In this document: one piece after another, positions 1 through 9,726 of the stretch
Numbering within the stretch: the stretch's first letter is position 1
Layout of the letters: each line of letters starts with the position of its first letter
DNA from: Branchipolynoe longqiensis
Lineage: Eukaryota > Annelida > Polychaeta > Phyllodocida > Polynoidae
Reading direction: 5' to 3'
NCBI GenBank assembly: GCA_030323885.1
Contig: CM059186.1
Coordinates: 155,219,064-155,283,063, forward strand
Length of the DNA: 64,000 bases
The notes under the pieces: model-generated
Databases searched by the model: none
What the model was told of the DNA's origin: nothing
The model's input: only the letters and a program-made list of their open reading frames with translations
Program-made: the position numbers and the translations under genes

Positions 1-54
1 ACCTAGAAAAAAAATAGATACTCTAACCATTCCGTCAGAGAACGCCACACCACT
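1..54 (-). repeat. tRNA-derived SINE (family A), head fragment
   Basis: The bases match the tRNA-like head of the SINE copies at 49920-50250 and 60978-61300 (shared CTCTAACCA and CAGAGAACRCCAC on the plus strand), so this is a third copy cut by the window edge. On the minus strand it reads like the 5' half of a tRNA with a degenerate box A. Confidence 0.6.
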
Positions 55-241
55 ATCTAGACTCCCCTGATGCAATCAAACCTAGTTATCCATGTAGAAT
101 TTCCGTCGGAAGATCAGTGCATACCACTACACTACTAAAAATCACACATATGTGCAGACTATTTGGGGCGCTTGTTCTCCCTGAATGAATAGGTAACGTT
201 TAAATGGATCTCAATTTTCTCTCCTGAAATCCAAACCTCAC

Positions 242-306
242 CTGCAGATCAACTTCATTTTTAATCGCTTTGCCATCAGCCCACTTCAGACTCTGCCTGG
301 CCTCTC
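242..306 (-). CDS. QARS1: QARS1 exon 5 (codons 152-173)
   Basis: Acceptor GCATTTTAG, donor CTGCAG|GTGAGG, phase 0. Encodes GEARQSLKWADGKAIKNEVD then LQ. This is the last QARS1 exon in the window; the next ones must lie to the left of position 1. Confidence 0.92.
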
Positions 307-3300
307 CTAAAATGCAAAACAAATTATGATGTACGTATAAGGAGTATATCATGGGCGTATTCTTTCCCTGTCATTTAAAAAAAAAATTTAAAATCTAGAA
401 ATCAAGAGAATCATATAAATATCTTTATCTACATGAGGACAATTCGAAACCGATGGAGTTGCTAATATTGTGCTTTAAAGAAATGCCATTGCACATAGGA
501 CAAGGTTCACATAGGTAGGGACTTGCAAATCAGTGTGTACAGCTCACTCCATAGGAAAAGGTTGACCGCGCAGAGCGCCGCAGCGTGCAAACACCCCTTA
601 TAATACATTGTTTTTATCATGTTTTATGTATGAACAGTACAAATGTTGAATGGTAATACGAATGTTTAGGATATCAGCATTTCCAAGAAAAAATATGTGA
701 CAGTTCAGCTGAGAAAAGAACTAAAAAATCACTCAAATTTGTGAGCTCCTCGCTGCTAATTGGTAAATCTCACACATATAAAATTAATATAATATGGTTC
801 TTAAACATGTTATCTGGATATATGCCAAGCGATTTGCTTTTATATGGTGAGATTTGAGAGTTATAACACTTTTGCTGACACTCTCAGCTCTGCTCATGCC
901 ACTTGTCATTCACACCTTCCTTGGCTGCTGTACTTACTGTGAGGTAAATAGCCCATTTCTAGGATACATTATGCACCATAACTTTGCTTCTACTTGACCT
1001 ATTAAGTCCATCCATATGTCAAATTAAAGGTTGTAAAGTTTGTTTTGAAAGCCTATCTGATATTTGAACATTTTCTGCAAGTCTCTAACATAGGACAAGA
1101 TTACGGTTCTCCGAATATTGCTAAAATAACATACCGAGTAAAATGCCAATGCTGAAATGGTATCTCTTGGTTATCAAGTTATCCTTGTGTTTCTGTATTA
1201 CGGCTTCAACCTGGGTGTAAAGAAAAACAATTAGATTTTAATTTACAAGGACGAAAGTGGTCTACAGCAACAACAAAATCGGAAATCAGACCAATACTCT
1301 GGCGCCACCTAGCGGGTTCCCCCCAGAAGTAAGCCCTACTTAATACACTGACAGCTAATATCCGCGAAAAAGAGATTAGTGAATATCGCAGAGATCTTTC
1401 ATCGCTGAGTTTAAGCTTATACCCAGTATACATAGCGATAGTCAGTAAGGCCAATAATAATTTGTATGTGACACTTACGGCATCTTCGATCTGCTCCGGG
1501 GTTACAACAACCCCAACTCCAGATGCATCCTCGAATTTCACCATGTCAATAGGCCGGCTTGGATTTGCCAGCAAATAATCCATGGCAGCTGCAATTCAAA
1601 TCCAGTCAATTACTCAATACTATAACCATAACTTACAAGCAGTTAAAATGTTCTACAGGAATATATTTTAGTAAAAGATTAATGAAAGCCGTCTCCAATT
1701 GTAATTATCAGGGAGGGCCCATGGTCATATTTTCGGGAGCAATAATTGAATAAGCTAAAGATCTAGAATGAACTTCAGTAGCGACCTGTCAAATCAATAC
1801 CTTCTGGTGTCCCATATTTGTTGGGTTGTGTTCCCTGCACTCACCATTAAGTTGTGTTTCTGATGTCACCTTTTTGATTGACACATACTCGCAGAGGAAC
1901 GGTCTCAGGGCAACCAGTTGGGTCTTCAATTTAGTGGCGATGTGGTAGAGCAGAGTGCCCGTGGGTTTGTCGATCCCATTAGGACAGTGCTTCTTTCCCT
2001 GAGGAGAAAGATGTAAAATTGTGAGAGTATAACGAAGACATAAGAAGTGTGTGTTATGCAGCGGATTTCACATTATTTCCTTCCCTGGAAGAATTCCTGG
2101 CTGGCTAAAATCAAATCTATAATGCAGTTGGATTCTCTATATGCAGCCTTCCTTGAGATTTTGTGAGTTTGCTATATCACTTCCATGTTTCTTTCGATTC
2201 AGAAAACAAATCTCAAACCCCCCCCAATAAAAGGGCCCTGGACTTGTTCGTATTTTTCAACACCTAGTATCACACTCAAATACATCAAAACGAATGAGTC
2301 ACTTCGAAATAGATAGGTAGGTAAGTAAGTTCTGCTGTTGCAATTAGCAGAACATGCTTAATAGTTGAGTGAGATATGTGCATTTGAAGGTTGTTGACTT
2401 TCAGATCTTTTTTTATTAGCTAATGAACTAGAGAAGTGTCTCATTACAGACTTTAAAATAGACTAATTATAGCAACATTTCTTTATAGTTTCTTTATTAA
2501 TGGGCAGGTTCTTCTTTGTAAGGCAAATCACCCCAGCTTATCAAAACTGATCCCCAAAAAATTAGATCACAGGAAAATGTAGGTTTCCATGGAAACCATA
2601 ATACAATCACTCCTACCTATGATATGAGTGAACTGTAGCTTTAAAATAAATAATGGTCAGATCCTGATGAAATTTAACATCAAGTTTCTTCTTGGTATGC
2701 CAAATCACCTGAGCTTATCAAAACTGATTTTTTTTCAAATTAGATCACAGAAAAATGTAGGTTTCCATGGCAACCGTAATACAATCATACCCACCTACAA
2801 TATGACAACTGCGGTTTCTCTATTAATGGTTTGGTCCTGATCAAACTTGATACCAAGGTTCTTTTTGCGATGGAAAATCATCTCAGCTTATCAAAAAATT
2901 AGATCACAGAAAAATGTGGGTTTCCATGGCAACCGCCAGACACCTACAATACTCTGCCAGACTCTAGACTTGTTCCAGTTGTAGTCATTGTATGACCATT
3001 TTTAGGAAGAAAAAATGCTAAAGATTCACATTCTAATAGTTAACATGGCCATTACCAGCAGTCTTACCTCTGAATCTTGCATCTAAAGACTTGAATAGCT
3101 TAGTAAAATACCTTTAAAACATCGTACAACAGTGAAAATAGTCTCTATCATTGCTGAAATATTCGGCCCTTCAAAAACGGATGTAACAATAAGGGTACTG
3201 CGCATGAGTCTCGGGTGGGGTACCTTTCCTGACTCTACTCTGCCTGAGATGAGGTTGCAAAAAGTTGTACAAGTTTATTGGTCAGGTGATAGTGGTGCCC

Positions 3301-6300
3301 CCGGCGGATTGTGGGGTACCTAGACATGATGATCATGATGGTCCAAAAATGATTCTTTATATTACAAAATATAATACAAAGAACTAGCACAAATGGCATA
3401 CTATCTATATAACAGAAATAACTTGTTTACATTTTACTTTCTGGGGGGGGGGGGCTATATGAGATGTGTTGCATGCTAATGTTATATTTGATGACGTTAT
3501 TGCATCATAATTCAAAACCAGACACAGATTATAGGTATGTTGACATCCCCGCGATGCGTCGCCGCCGTGTCGTCCCGGCTGGCTGTGATCGAGAGTGTGC
3601 GAACGGGTCTGGACAACTCGACCAAAATCGCTTCTCATTGGCTAAATAATGGAGTTAGAGGGAAACCCCGATGACGTCATAGTTAAGGAAACCTGTCCCG
3701 ATATCCTCGTTTTCGAATTTGTCATTTCTGTTTATTAGTTCATTCTTGACATTCTTTCAATCATTTGCCGTACTTTTCGCATGCTCAAATCGGTTCAAAA
3801 TCACTTTGGACGTAAATAAAAAATATATAGACGTAATTATTAATGTCTTTTCTCACTATATACCAAATATCATCATGCTCCTATATGTCGAAAGTGGTTG
3901 ATTTTGAATGGCAAAGTGTCATGGTTTGCGCGACTTTGGCGCGGGGTGCATGGCTCGTGCCACAGTCGTGGGGAGCAGGACTTCTGACACTCTAGTGACA
4001 GGCTCACCTCTGCGTTGCTCAAATCGGTTCAAAATCACTTTGGACGTAAATAAAAAACATATAGAATCAATTATTAATGTCTTTTCTCACTATATACCAA
4101 ATATTATCACACTCCTATATGTCGAAAGTGGTTAATTTTGAATTGGAAAGTGTCATGGTTTGATTGACTTTGGCACAGTGCTTTCAATCATTTGCCGTAC
4201 TTTTCGCATGCTCAAATCGGTTCAAAATCACTTTGGACGTAAATAAAAAATATATAGACGTCATTATTAATGTCTTTTCTCACTATGTACCAAATATTAT
4301 CATGCTCCTATATGTCGAAAGTGGTTGATTTTGAATGGCAAAGTGTCATGGTTTGCGCGACTTTGGCGCGGGGCGCATACCTCATGGGGAGGAGTACTTC
4401 TGACACTATGGTGACAGGCTCACTTCTGCCATGCTCAAATCGGTTCAAAATCCTTTGGATGTAAATAAAAAATATGTAGACCCAATTATTAATGTCTTTT
4501 CTTTATTTTTGAATCGGAAAGTATCATCTGGGTCAACTGTCACATCTGCCTTGGGCAACTTGTGTGCATGGGGAGGAGGACTTCTGACAGTCTCACCTCT
4601 GCCTTGCGCGACTTGTGCCATGGGGGAGGAGGGCTTCTGAGATTCTCAACTCTGCCATGCAACTTGGGGTATATATGCTGGTTGTCCACCACCATCTTCA
4701 TTATACCTCCTGCTGCTGACCGGATCTCTCATTCACTTCTCAGGTGCTTTTCATTATATCTTGAGGACATTTTAGAAAGATGCCAGCTAAGAAGAAGAGG
4801 AAAATCCAGCAGCCTACTGATGAAAAGACAGGATTAAAACGACAGTACCTGGTGGAGAAATTTTCTGTTTTTCCATCTGATGGCAAAGATTTCTTGAAGG
4901 GACATGTTTTGCACACATACTTCCATGTATGCAACAGTAGTCGTGCTGACACAACAAAAGAACTCATCAAACATTTTCTTCCATCCTCAGTTGATCAGGA
5001 TGTAATGAAGCGTCTCCTTAATAATGGCATTAAGAGAGCAGTGGAGGCAGTTTCAAAGTTCAAGAAACTTACGGCCACCGCGCAGAAAATGAAATTTGAT
5101 GCTGTGTGTTGCGAACGTTTGGATATTATCCAAGGTGTTCTTCCTCCGTCTCCATCTGAAGCATCATTGTCAAATAGCGGTTATTCTGAACCACAGGAAC
5201 TTGCTATAATGCATCACAAATCACCTGTAAATACGAGGACAGTTGCTAAATGCAAGAACTGCCAGATTCTGCGCAAAACTGCAAGAAATCTACGTGAGAA
5301 GCTCTTGAAGGTGCGGCGGGATAGAATAGCAAGAGTTAAAGAGCTTGCTGCTAAGAAAAGAAAAAAAGATTGTACATCGAGGCTGAACCAGAAAATTAAA
5401 AGAAAGGACTCTCAAATACAGAAGGCCAAGGAGATGCTGGACTCTTCCAACCTTGCTTCACGTCTTGCTAGTGCAATCAAGGAGGTGTCATCACTTGAGA
5501 AGAAGCACAAACGTATAATAAGGTACCACAAACAGCCTCAGAAACAATTGTTTTCTCCTGACACTGACACTTCCATGTCCACATACATTGAAGACTTACA
5601 AGCCCAAATTGCTGGAAAGAACTTGGAAATATTCAGTTTGCAAGATGAGAAACTGAAATTGGAAGATTGTGTGCATGAACTGGAGGAGGATATCAAGTTG
5701 ACGAAGACTGATGGAAAGACGTACTCTCCAGAAATGAGAATGATGGTGTATGAAGGAATCATCAGCCAGACACCTACAGCACATATCCCAAAGATAATCG
5801 AGAACATCTCACGTCGCTGTGGTGTGACATTAAACAATATTCCTGCCAGGACAACTGTTGAGGCAATGGCTCGTGAATTAGGAACAATCGCGGAACTACA
5901 AACTGCAGAAACCCTAATCGCAAATCAACACAATACCATTGGATTTGATGCCACAACCCAGGAGGGGAGTCATGTAAATGAGATTCATTTTACCACTGCA
6001 AATGAATGTTTGTCAGCCGCTGTGGATGAATTACCGGGGGGCACTGCAGAGGACTACCACGCCCACATATGTGAGACTGTTGACAATCTGGCATCCGTAT
6101 ATGTGTATTTCAATGAAGATAAGGACTATCAGGATTCGAGAAAGAAGATAATATCAAATATTTCAAATTCTCTAACCGATCGGTGTGCAGCTAACCATGC
6201 AACCATTCGAATTGTAGAGGAAACATGGGGTAAGAACATCAACGAACTGAACTGCCACCTACACCCCTTAGATTCTACTGCCACAAAAGCAAGAGCAGCA

Positions 6301-9052
6301 TTGAAATCCTATGAGAAAAGAGAAAACGTTCAAAAAAAGATCAAGGGATCAGATTGTATAGCTGGAGATATTGTTATTCAACTGAACAAGTTACGATTTA
6401 AGGATTCCAAGGGTGACCCAAAGGGATTCTTAGTGTTCTTGGAGGAGAACAAGCTGCCAAGGGGAATTCTGCCCCGCTATAGGGGAAACAGGTTGCACAT
6501 TTTGTTTCATATCTGTGGAATACTGACTGAACATTACACCTTGTTTCAGAAGTTCCTAACACAAGGGCCCATCCCTTGGTGGCCTTCGATCGTGTGTGCA
6601 TGATGACTTTTGTTCTGTGGTGGGTCGTGTTGAGATGCAGGTGCTTGGTCTGCTAGGCAAACTGATGACAGGCCCATGGATGAAGCAATTTTACACATCC
6701 TTAGCAGACCAGATAGACCATGTAGATGGAATTGGGCGTGTGAGGGAAGTGCTTGTGAGGCTGAAAGCTCTGATAGAGAGTCCGAGTGATACCCTTACCA
6801 TGCAGAAGGATGTGTTTGATCATGAGCTGGGCACTTCTGATGGTACTTTGCAAAAATTGAGAGAGGCACCGGTGGAGATGGACATTTTTAATAATTTGAT
6901 GCAAGCATGCATTCTGGGGATCGTTGAGGTACTTGAAAGACAATACAAGAGGTACTTTGAGATGGATATAAGTGATGTGTTGAGGGCGGAAACAAAGTCT
7001 TCACGATCCCATAATATTGATTCAGAGCAAATGATGGGTATGTTTGCTGCACTGAAAGCAAATGCTCCTAGTGCTACTTTGTGCTATATTTCTTGTAAAA
7101 TAAGAACAGTTAAAAACAAAACACTTGAATATCTTGACAACATGGATTCAGAAAGAAGGGATAGGATCATACAAAAGGCCATCAATCTGGGACAGAAACA
7201 GAGAAAGACGAAGAGGAAGAAACAGAAGGGACTGATAGAAGAAATGGCTCGAAGGCTGGCAGATAAAGAGCAAAAAAAGGATGAGAAAATGAGAAGGGGG
7301 ATCGAGAAGAGTCTCAAGAATATGAAGACGATAGATCAAAGTGCTGTGGAACAGGAATTTCCAAATCTGAACGAGGCTCAGGTGGAGACTTTGGTGGATC
7401 TGTTAACCGGAAAATCTGTTGGCCACAATATCTGTCATATTTGGTATGAAGCTGGTGATCAGGTGCCATACACTGGCCTAATTGAAAAAGTATTTGGTCA
7501 GCGCAAGGACAAGAAATATGTTGTTTCCTACTGGTTACTCCAGGACACTATTGATAATGCCACTCAACATCGTATTTCTGTGTATGCCCTTGGGGCGGAC
7601 TTCATATTGAAAGATTTGATGATCTAATTAGGGACACAGCATTGATTGTTATATTGTCACATTATTTTGTGTGGGACTCTTTGTGTGATTTTATTACGAT
7701 CTCTTCTTGTGGGAGAAATCTTGCAAAAATCTTTTAAATATAATGAAAATTAAGTTCTGGCAACTTTTGTCTTTGAGCTACTCTTCAAGATTAATTAGTT
7801 AATTTGATAATATAATTAGGGATACAGCATTGATTGTTATATTGTCACTTTTCTTATGTGGCACTCTTTGTGTGATTTTATTACAATCTCTTCTTGTGGG
7901 AGGAATCATGCAAAAATCTTGTAAATATCAATAAAATTAAGTATTTTCTGGCATATTTTTGTGTTTGAGCTACTCTTCTGAGATTAATTAATCAATTAAT
8001 TAGTTAATTTCTTACTAATACAAAATCAGCCTTTGATGCAGCCTTAAAATGGACCTTTTCTTGTTTATAATCTATTACCTAAATCATGTAAATATCATGT
8101 AATTTAAGGAAGTTATGGTATATTTTGTGGTTGAGCTACTCTTCAAGATAATTAATTAATTATTAACATACTTAGTTAATTAAATAATTAATAATACAAA
8201 CTCAGTCCTTGATAGAGCATTAAAAGGGACTTTTTCTTCTCTTTAATCTATTACAAAAACCATGTACATATCATGAAAACTAATGAAGTTATGCACTTTT
8301 TTCATTCAGTTTGCATTGTTTAGGGTCACACCCATTCCCTTTGTTTCAGTCTAATTATAGGACACAAAAACATGCGATTTTTAATAAATAAAAAATCATA
8401 ACTTTCTTAATACTAGACCAATATGCATGATCTTTGTGTTATTTAAAAGCATTTGTTTGGCTCTTTATAATGGTATGAGTATCATTTCTATATGGTAAAT
8501 TAAAAAAAAATTCCAACATACCTACAGATTAGCCTACTGCTACACAGATAATCACTTTTTGGGCTAATAAATTTATTAATCAGGCTTAATACATTTTTAC
8601 AAGAGCCTAGATAGTTCTATCACTAGAAAACATGTCAATTGAAGTTTCATTCATCAGTACAGATGATATTATTAGCTTTTATCTATTCTATGTTATACTT
8701 GATGACGTTATTGCATCATAATTCAGACGAAAACATATCCTCGCGTTCGTTTGTCTATGCTGTGTATCACGGCGTAAACGTATATATAAACCTCCTATAA
8801 ATACCGTGCGCCGAATGTATGAAACGAACAGAGCCTCACATGTCATCGCTTTCAGTTTGAGCCGGGGAAGCAGGATTAAGTCACTGTTAGCAATGTAAGT
8901 ATACGGCGGACTTATTTTAAAAGTTTATAAACACTTACCTCTTCAATTACACATTTCAAATTTTCGGAAACTGACGTATTCTTGATAGTTTCATTGGCTT
9001 TTTGTTCACTAAGGCCAATGCTTGTAAACAGCAATATCATATCAGTCGCCAT
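242..9052 (-). CDS. QARS1: Glutaminyl-tRNA synthetase, N-terminal part (5' half of gene; continues off the left edge)
   Basis: Cytosolic glutaminyl-tRNA synthetase charges tRNA-Gln and is part of the animal multi-synthetase complex. Five minus-strand exons join in frame (8939-9052, 1845-1998, 1479-1588, 1135-1210, 242-306; 519 nt, 173 codons) with good GT-AG borders. The translation follows the eukaryotic QARS N-terminal domain without a gap: LFTSIGLSEQKANETIKN at the start, GIDKPTGTLLYHIATKLK, the signature GVGVVVTPEQIEDAV, RYHFSIGILLGEARQSLKWADG, then KNEVDLQ. This region is the YqeY-like appended domain ahead of the Rossmann catalytic core, and the core (HIGH, KMSKS) lies outside the window. 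Intron 1 is 6.9 kb and holds a complete DNA transposon. The gene is head-to-head with ATP23. The start is the first ATG of the conserved N-terminus, at 9052. Identity is very secure; only exon borders are inferred. Confidence 0.95.
783..1010 (+). repeat. Dispersed repeat, inverted relative to 16370-16640
   Basis: The stretch around ACATGTTATCTG, GCGATTTGCTT, GAGAGTTATAACACTTTTGC and CTGCTCATGCCACTTG recurs on the opposite strand at 16370-16640. Part of its right end (AACTTTGCTTCTRCTWGRCC) recurs near 14530. No coding frame. Probably a non-autonomous element or fragments of one; its ends are not defined. Confidence 0.6.
1135..1210 (-). CDS. QARS1: QARS1 exon 4 (codons 127-151)
   Basis: Acceptor TTTACACCCAG, donor CTCG|GTATGT. 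Encodes VEAVIQKHKDNLITKRYHFS then IGILL, aligned with the human VEAAINRHRPQLLVERYHF segment. Ends in phase 1. Confidence 0.92.
1479..1588 (-). CDS. QARS1: QARS1 exon 3 (codons 90-126)
   Basis: Acceptor AATTGCAG, donor GCC|GTAAGT, phase 0 at the end. Carries the most conserved block of the domain, PIDMVKFEDASGVGVVVTPE. Confidence 0.95.
1845..1998 (-). CDS. QARS1: QARS1 exon 2 (codons 39-89)
   Basis: Acceptor CTCCTCAG, donor AATG|GTGAGT. Encodes GIDKPTGTLLYHIATKLK and EYVSIKKVTSETQLN, the second helical stretch of the N-terminal domain. Ends in phase 1, completing an Ala codon with exon 3. It is too short and internal to show as an ATG-started frame. Confidence 0.92.
2513..2950 (+). repeat. 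Tandem repeat, about 180-bp unit, 2.5 copies
   Basis: Three successive units share CAGCTTATCAAAA, TTAGATCACAG and AATGTAGGTTTCCATGG(A/C)AACC, at about 2530-2610, 2700-2790 and 2880-2940. They lie in QARS1 intron 1, upstream of the transposon. No protein signal. Confidence 0.8.
3768..4660 (+). repeat. Left subterminal tandem repeats of the transposon
   Basis: Four copies of a block beginning GCTCAAATCGGTTCAAAATC start near 3783, 4017, 4208 and 4433. Each is followed by an AT-rich stretch and by GCGCGACTTTGGCGCGG-type and GACTTCTGACA-type boxes. Such arrays often hold transposase binding sites. The deletion derivative keeps one such unit near 44521. Confidence 0.85.
4780..6603 (+). CDS. Putative transposase, N-terminal and central part (607 codons)
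   Basis: I do not recognise the family. The protein opens with a basic nuclear-localisation-like run (PAKKKRKI, residues 2-9), has a Cys pair in KCKNC, and then a long Lys/Glu-rich, coiled-coil-like region (about residues 160-320). From about residue 325 there is a compact domain with GFDATTQEG (Asp390), LTDRCAANH (Asp467) and NCHLHPLD, then RGNRLHILFH. Two Asp motifs about 77 residues apart, followed by a His/Cys-rich helix, resemble an RNase H-fold DDE transposase, and similar unnamed proteins occur in cnidarian and other marine genomes (from memory, unverified). It lies inside an element with clear TIRs, which supports a transposase role. The frame stops at 6603 while the overlapping +1 frame continues, so the intact protein was probably about 950 aa. 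Confidence 0.75.
   Translation: MPAKKKRKIQQPTDEKTGLKRQYLVEKFSVFPSDGKDFLKGHVLHTYFHVCNSSRADTTKELIKHFLPSSVDQDVMKRLLNNGIKRAVEAVSKFKKLTATAQKMKFDAVCCERLDIIQGVLPPSPSEASLSNSGYSEPQELAIMHHKSPVNTRTVAKCKNCQILRKTARNLREKLLKVRRDRIARVKELAAKKRKKDCTSRLNQKIKRKDSQIQKAKEMLDSSNLASRLASAIKEVSSLEKKHKRIIRYHKQPQKQLFSPDTDTSMSTYIEDLQAQIAGKNLEIFSLQDEKLKLEDCVHELEEDIKLTKTDGKTYSPEMRMMVYEGIISQTPTAHIPKIIENISRRCGVTLNNIPARTTVEAMARELGTIAELQTAETLIANQHNTIGFDATTQEGSHVNEIHFTTANECLSAAVDELPGGTAEDYHAHICETVDNLASVYVYFNEDKDYQDSRKKIISNISNSLTDRCAANHATIRIVEETWGKNINELNCHLHPLDSTATKARAALKSYEKRENVQKKIKGSDCIAGDIVIQLNKLRFKDSKGDPKGFLVFLEENKLPRGILPRYRGNRLHILFHICGILTEHYTLFQKFLTQGPIPWWPSIVCA
6596..7627 (+). CDS. Putative transposase, C-terminal part in the next frame (343 codons)
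   Basis: This frame overlaps the end of the preceding one by 8 nt, and its first codon is GTG, not a true start, so it is best read as the continuation after a frameshift. It holds GRVEMQVLGLLGKLMTGPWM early on, a very basic, coiled-coil-like stretch (KQRKTKRKKQKG, about residues 200-245), and a C-terminal folded segment with HNICHIWYEAGDQVPYTG and KKYVVSYWLL, which looks like a small chromatin-reader or beta-barrel-like domain. It ends before the right subterminal repeats. Whether the shift is a mutation, a sequencing error or programmed cannot be told from one copy; no obvious slippery heptamer is present. An intron would be a further option. Confidence 0.7.
   Translation: MHDDFCSVVGRVEMQVLGLLGKLMTGPWMKQFYTSLADQIDHVDGIGRVREVLVRLKALIESPSDTLTMQKDVFDHELGTSDGTLQKLREAPVEMDIFNNLMQACILGIVEVLERQYKRYFEMDISDVLRAETKSSRSHNIDSEQMMGMFAALKANAPSATLCYISCKIRTVKNKTLEYLDNMDSERRDRIIQKAINLGQKQRKTKRKKQKGLIEEMARRLADKEQKKDEKMRRGIEKSLKNMKTIDQSAVEQEFPNLNEAQVETLVDLLTGKSVGHNICHIWYEAGDQVPYTGLIEKVFGQRKDKKYVVSYWLLQDTIDNATQHRISVYALGADFILKDLMI
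7627..8300 (+). repeat. Right subterminal tandem repeats of the transposon
   Basis: Two close copies (about 7628-7812 and 7815-8010) of a block with ACAGCATTGATTGTTATATT, ACTCTTTGTGTGATTTTATT and TGAGCTACTCTTC. They are followed by two shorter, related blocks (about 8030-8160 and 8200-8290) sharing AATACAAA.TCAG and TGATGCAGC. The shorter pair is kept in the derivative at 44785-45030. Confidence 0.8.
8525..8938. other. Rest of QARS1 intron 1; short repeated motif
   Basis: Starts with the right target duplication. At about 8691-8724 it carries a near-palindromic motif, TGATGACGTTATTGCATCAT, also present just left of the transposon at about 3488-3510. Nothing coding is seen. Confidence 0.5.
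8939..9052 (-). CDS. QARS1: QARS1 exon 1 (codons 1-38)
   Basis: Starts at the ATG complementary to 9050-9052 and encodes MATDMILLFTSIGLSEQK and following residues, ending VIEE. Donor is GAG|GTAAGTGT, phase 0. It joins exon 2 so that the 24-residue spacing up to the IDK-TG motif equals that of the human protein; no exon seems to be missing. Confidence 0.93.
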
Positions 9053-9503
9053 TTTACCACCATCCGTGACCACTTAAGCTGGTCCACTGGCCCATCATGA
9101 TACTTTTAAAGTGAGTAGTGCAGGGTACCGGTGGAATTTGTACTTTGCAAATCTTCCGGAAGGTAGCGTCGTGGTTTTTCACTAAAATCACGAACTATTC
9201 TGTTTTTATTATGCTTATGTCCTGTTAGTTGTATTGAGTATTCTATTGCGTAGACAACTTGTTAATAAATATACTTAAGATAGATTTGTCTTAATATATG
9301 AGTTTCAAGGTGGGCACGACTAGACCCATGTCTAAAACAGGAGCCCGAAGATCCAGTAAGAATCCAGTAAGAATCAGCTACCGTCATCTAGCGGTACTAG
9401 TTTGCACTGAACTTAGAACCGGTTACAACTGCTCGTTACAACGTTTACCGTTTTTAATCCAAACTCCCACTCGCGGACCGGTTACTTCAATATTATTAGT
9501 AAC
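9053..9503. promoter_or_regulatory. Shared bidirectional promoter region of QARS1 and ATP23
   Basis: The 451 bp between the two divergent start codons must hold both 5' leaders and core promoters unless an unseen leader intron exists. No good TATA box is positioned for either gene. The notable element is a palindromic ETS site at 9153-9162. Close divergent pairs of housekeeping genes with ETS/GABP sites are common in animals. Confidence 0.75.
9153..9162. promoter_or_regulatory. Palindromic ETS/GABP-type site
   Basis: The perfect palindrome CTTCCGGAAG contains the ETS core GGAA on both strands, so it could drive both directions. GABP (NRF-2) sites of this type are frequent in promoters of mitochondrial and translation genes. 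Binding is inferred from the motif only. Confidence 0.55.
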
Positions 9504-9726
9504 ATGACAGATCAAAAGAAAACGAGTGAAAGCTCCGGTAGTACCTCAGGTGCTACTGAACATGTGGAGTCACGAGAATCTAATAGAACTGACGATTATG
9601 GATATGACTTTTACCCTGAGAGACATGGGCGACGTGATAAGACAGCGCTGCAAAAGATGATTGAAGGCAGGAGTGGTGGCCGGTCTTTCAAATGCATTTC
9701 CAATGTCTACTGGTGTTATCAAAAGT
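9504..9726 (+). CDS. ATP23: ATP23 exon 1 (codons 1-74)
   Basis: The start is the first ATG of the frame carrying DDYGYDFYPERHGRRDKT. Residues 1-30 are Ser/Glu-rich and poorly conserved. Donor is AAAAGT|GTACGT, phase 1; the leftover T plus CT of exon 2 makes Ser. Confidence 0.88.

Larger units (their letters stand above)
3532..8524 (+). mobile_element. Complete DNA transposon with 7-bp target duplication, superfamily not assigned
   Basis: The left end reads TAGGTATGTTG and the right end CAACATACCTA, an 11-bp perfect terminal inverted repeat. The flanks carry an exact 7-bp direct repeat CAGATTA (3525-3531 and 8525-8531). The 4993-bp element contains a transposase-like coding region (4780-7627) between two blocks of subterminal tandem repeats. 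A shortened relative at 44285-45975 has the same ends and its own 7-bp duplication. The element sits in QARS1 intron 1, opposite in sense to the host gene. Seven-bp duplications are reported for Dada (6-7 bp) and some P elements, but I see no motif that fixes either family. Confidence 0.9.

Noticed and set aside
9298..9507. 69-codon frame overlapping the ATP23 start
   Set aside because: It lies in the divergent promoter, uses another frame and shows no similarity; at most an upstream ORF in the ATP23 leader.
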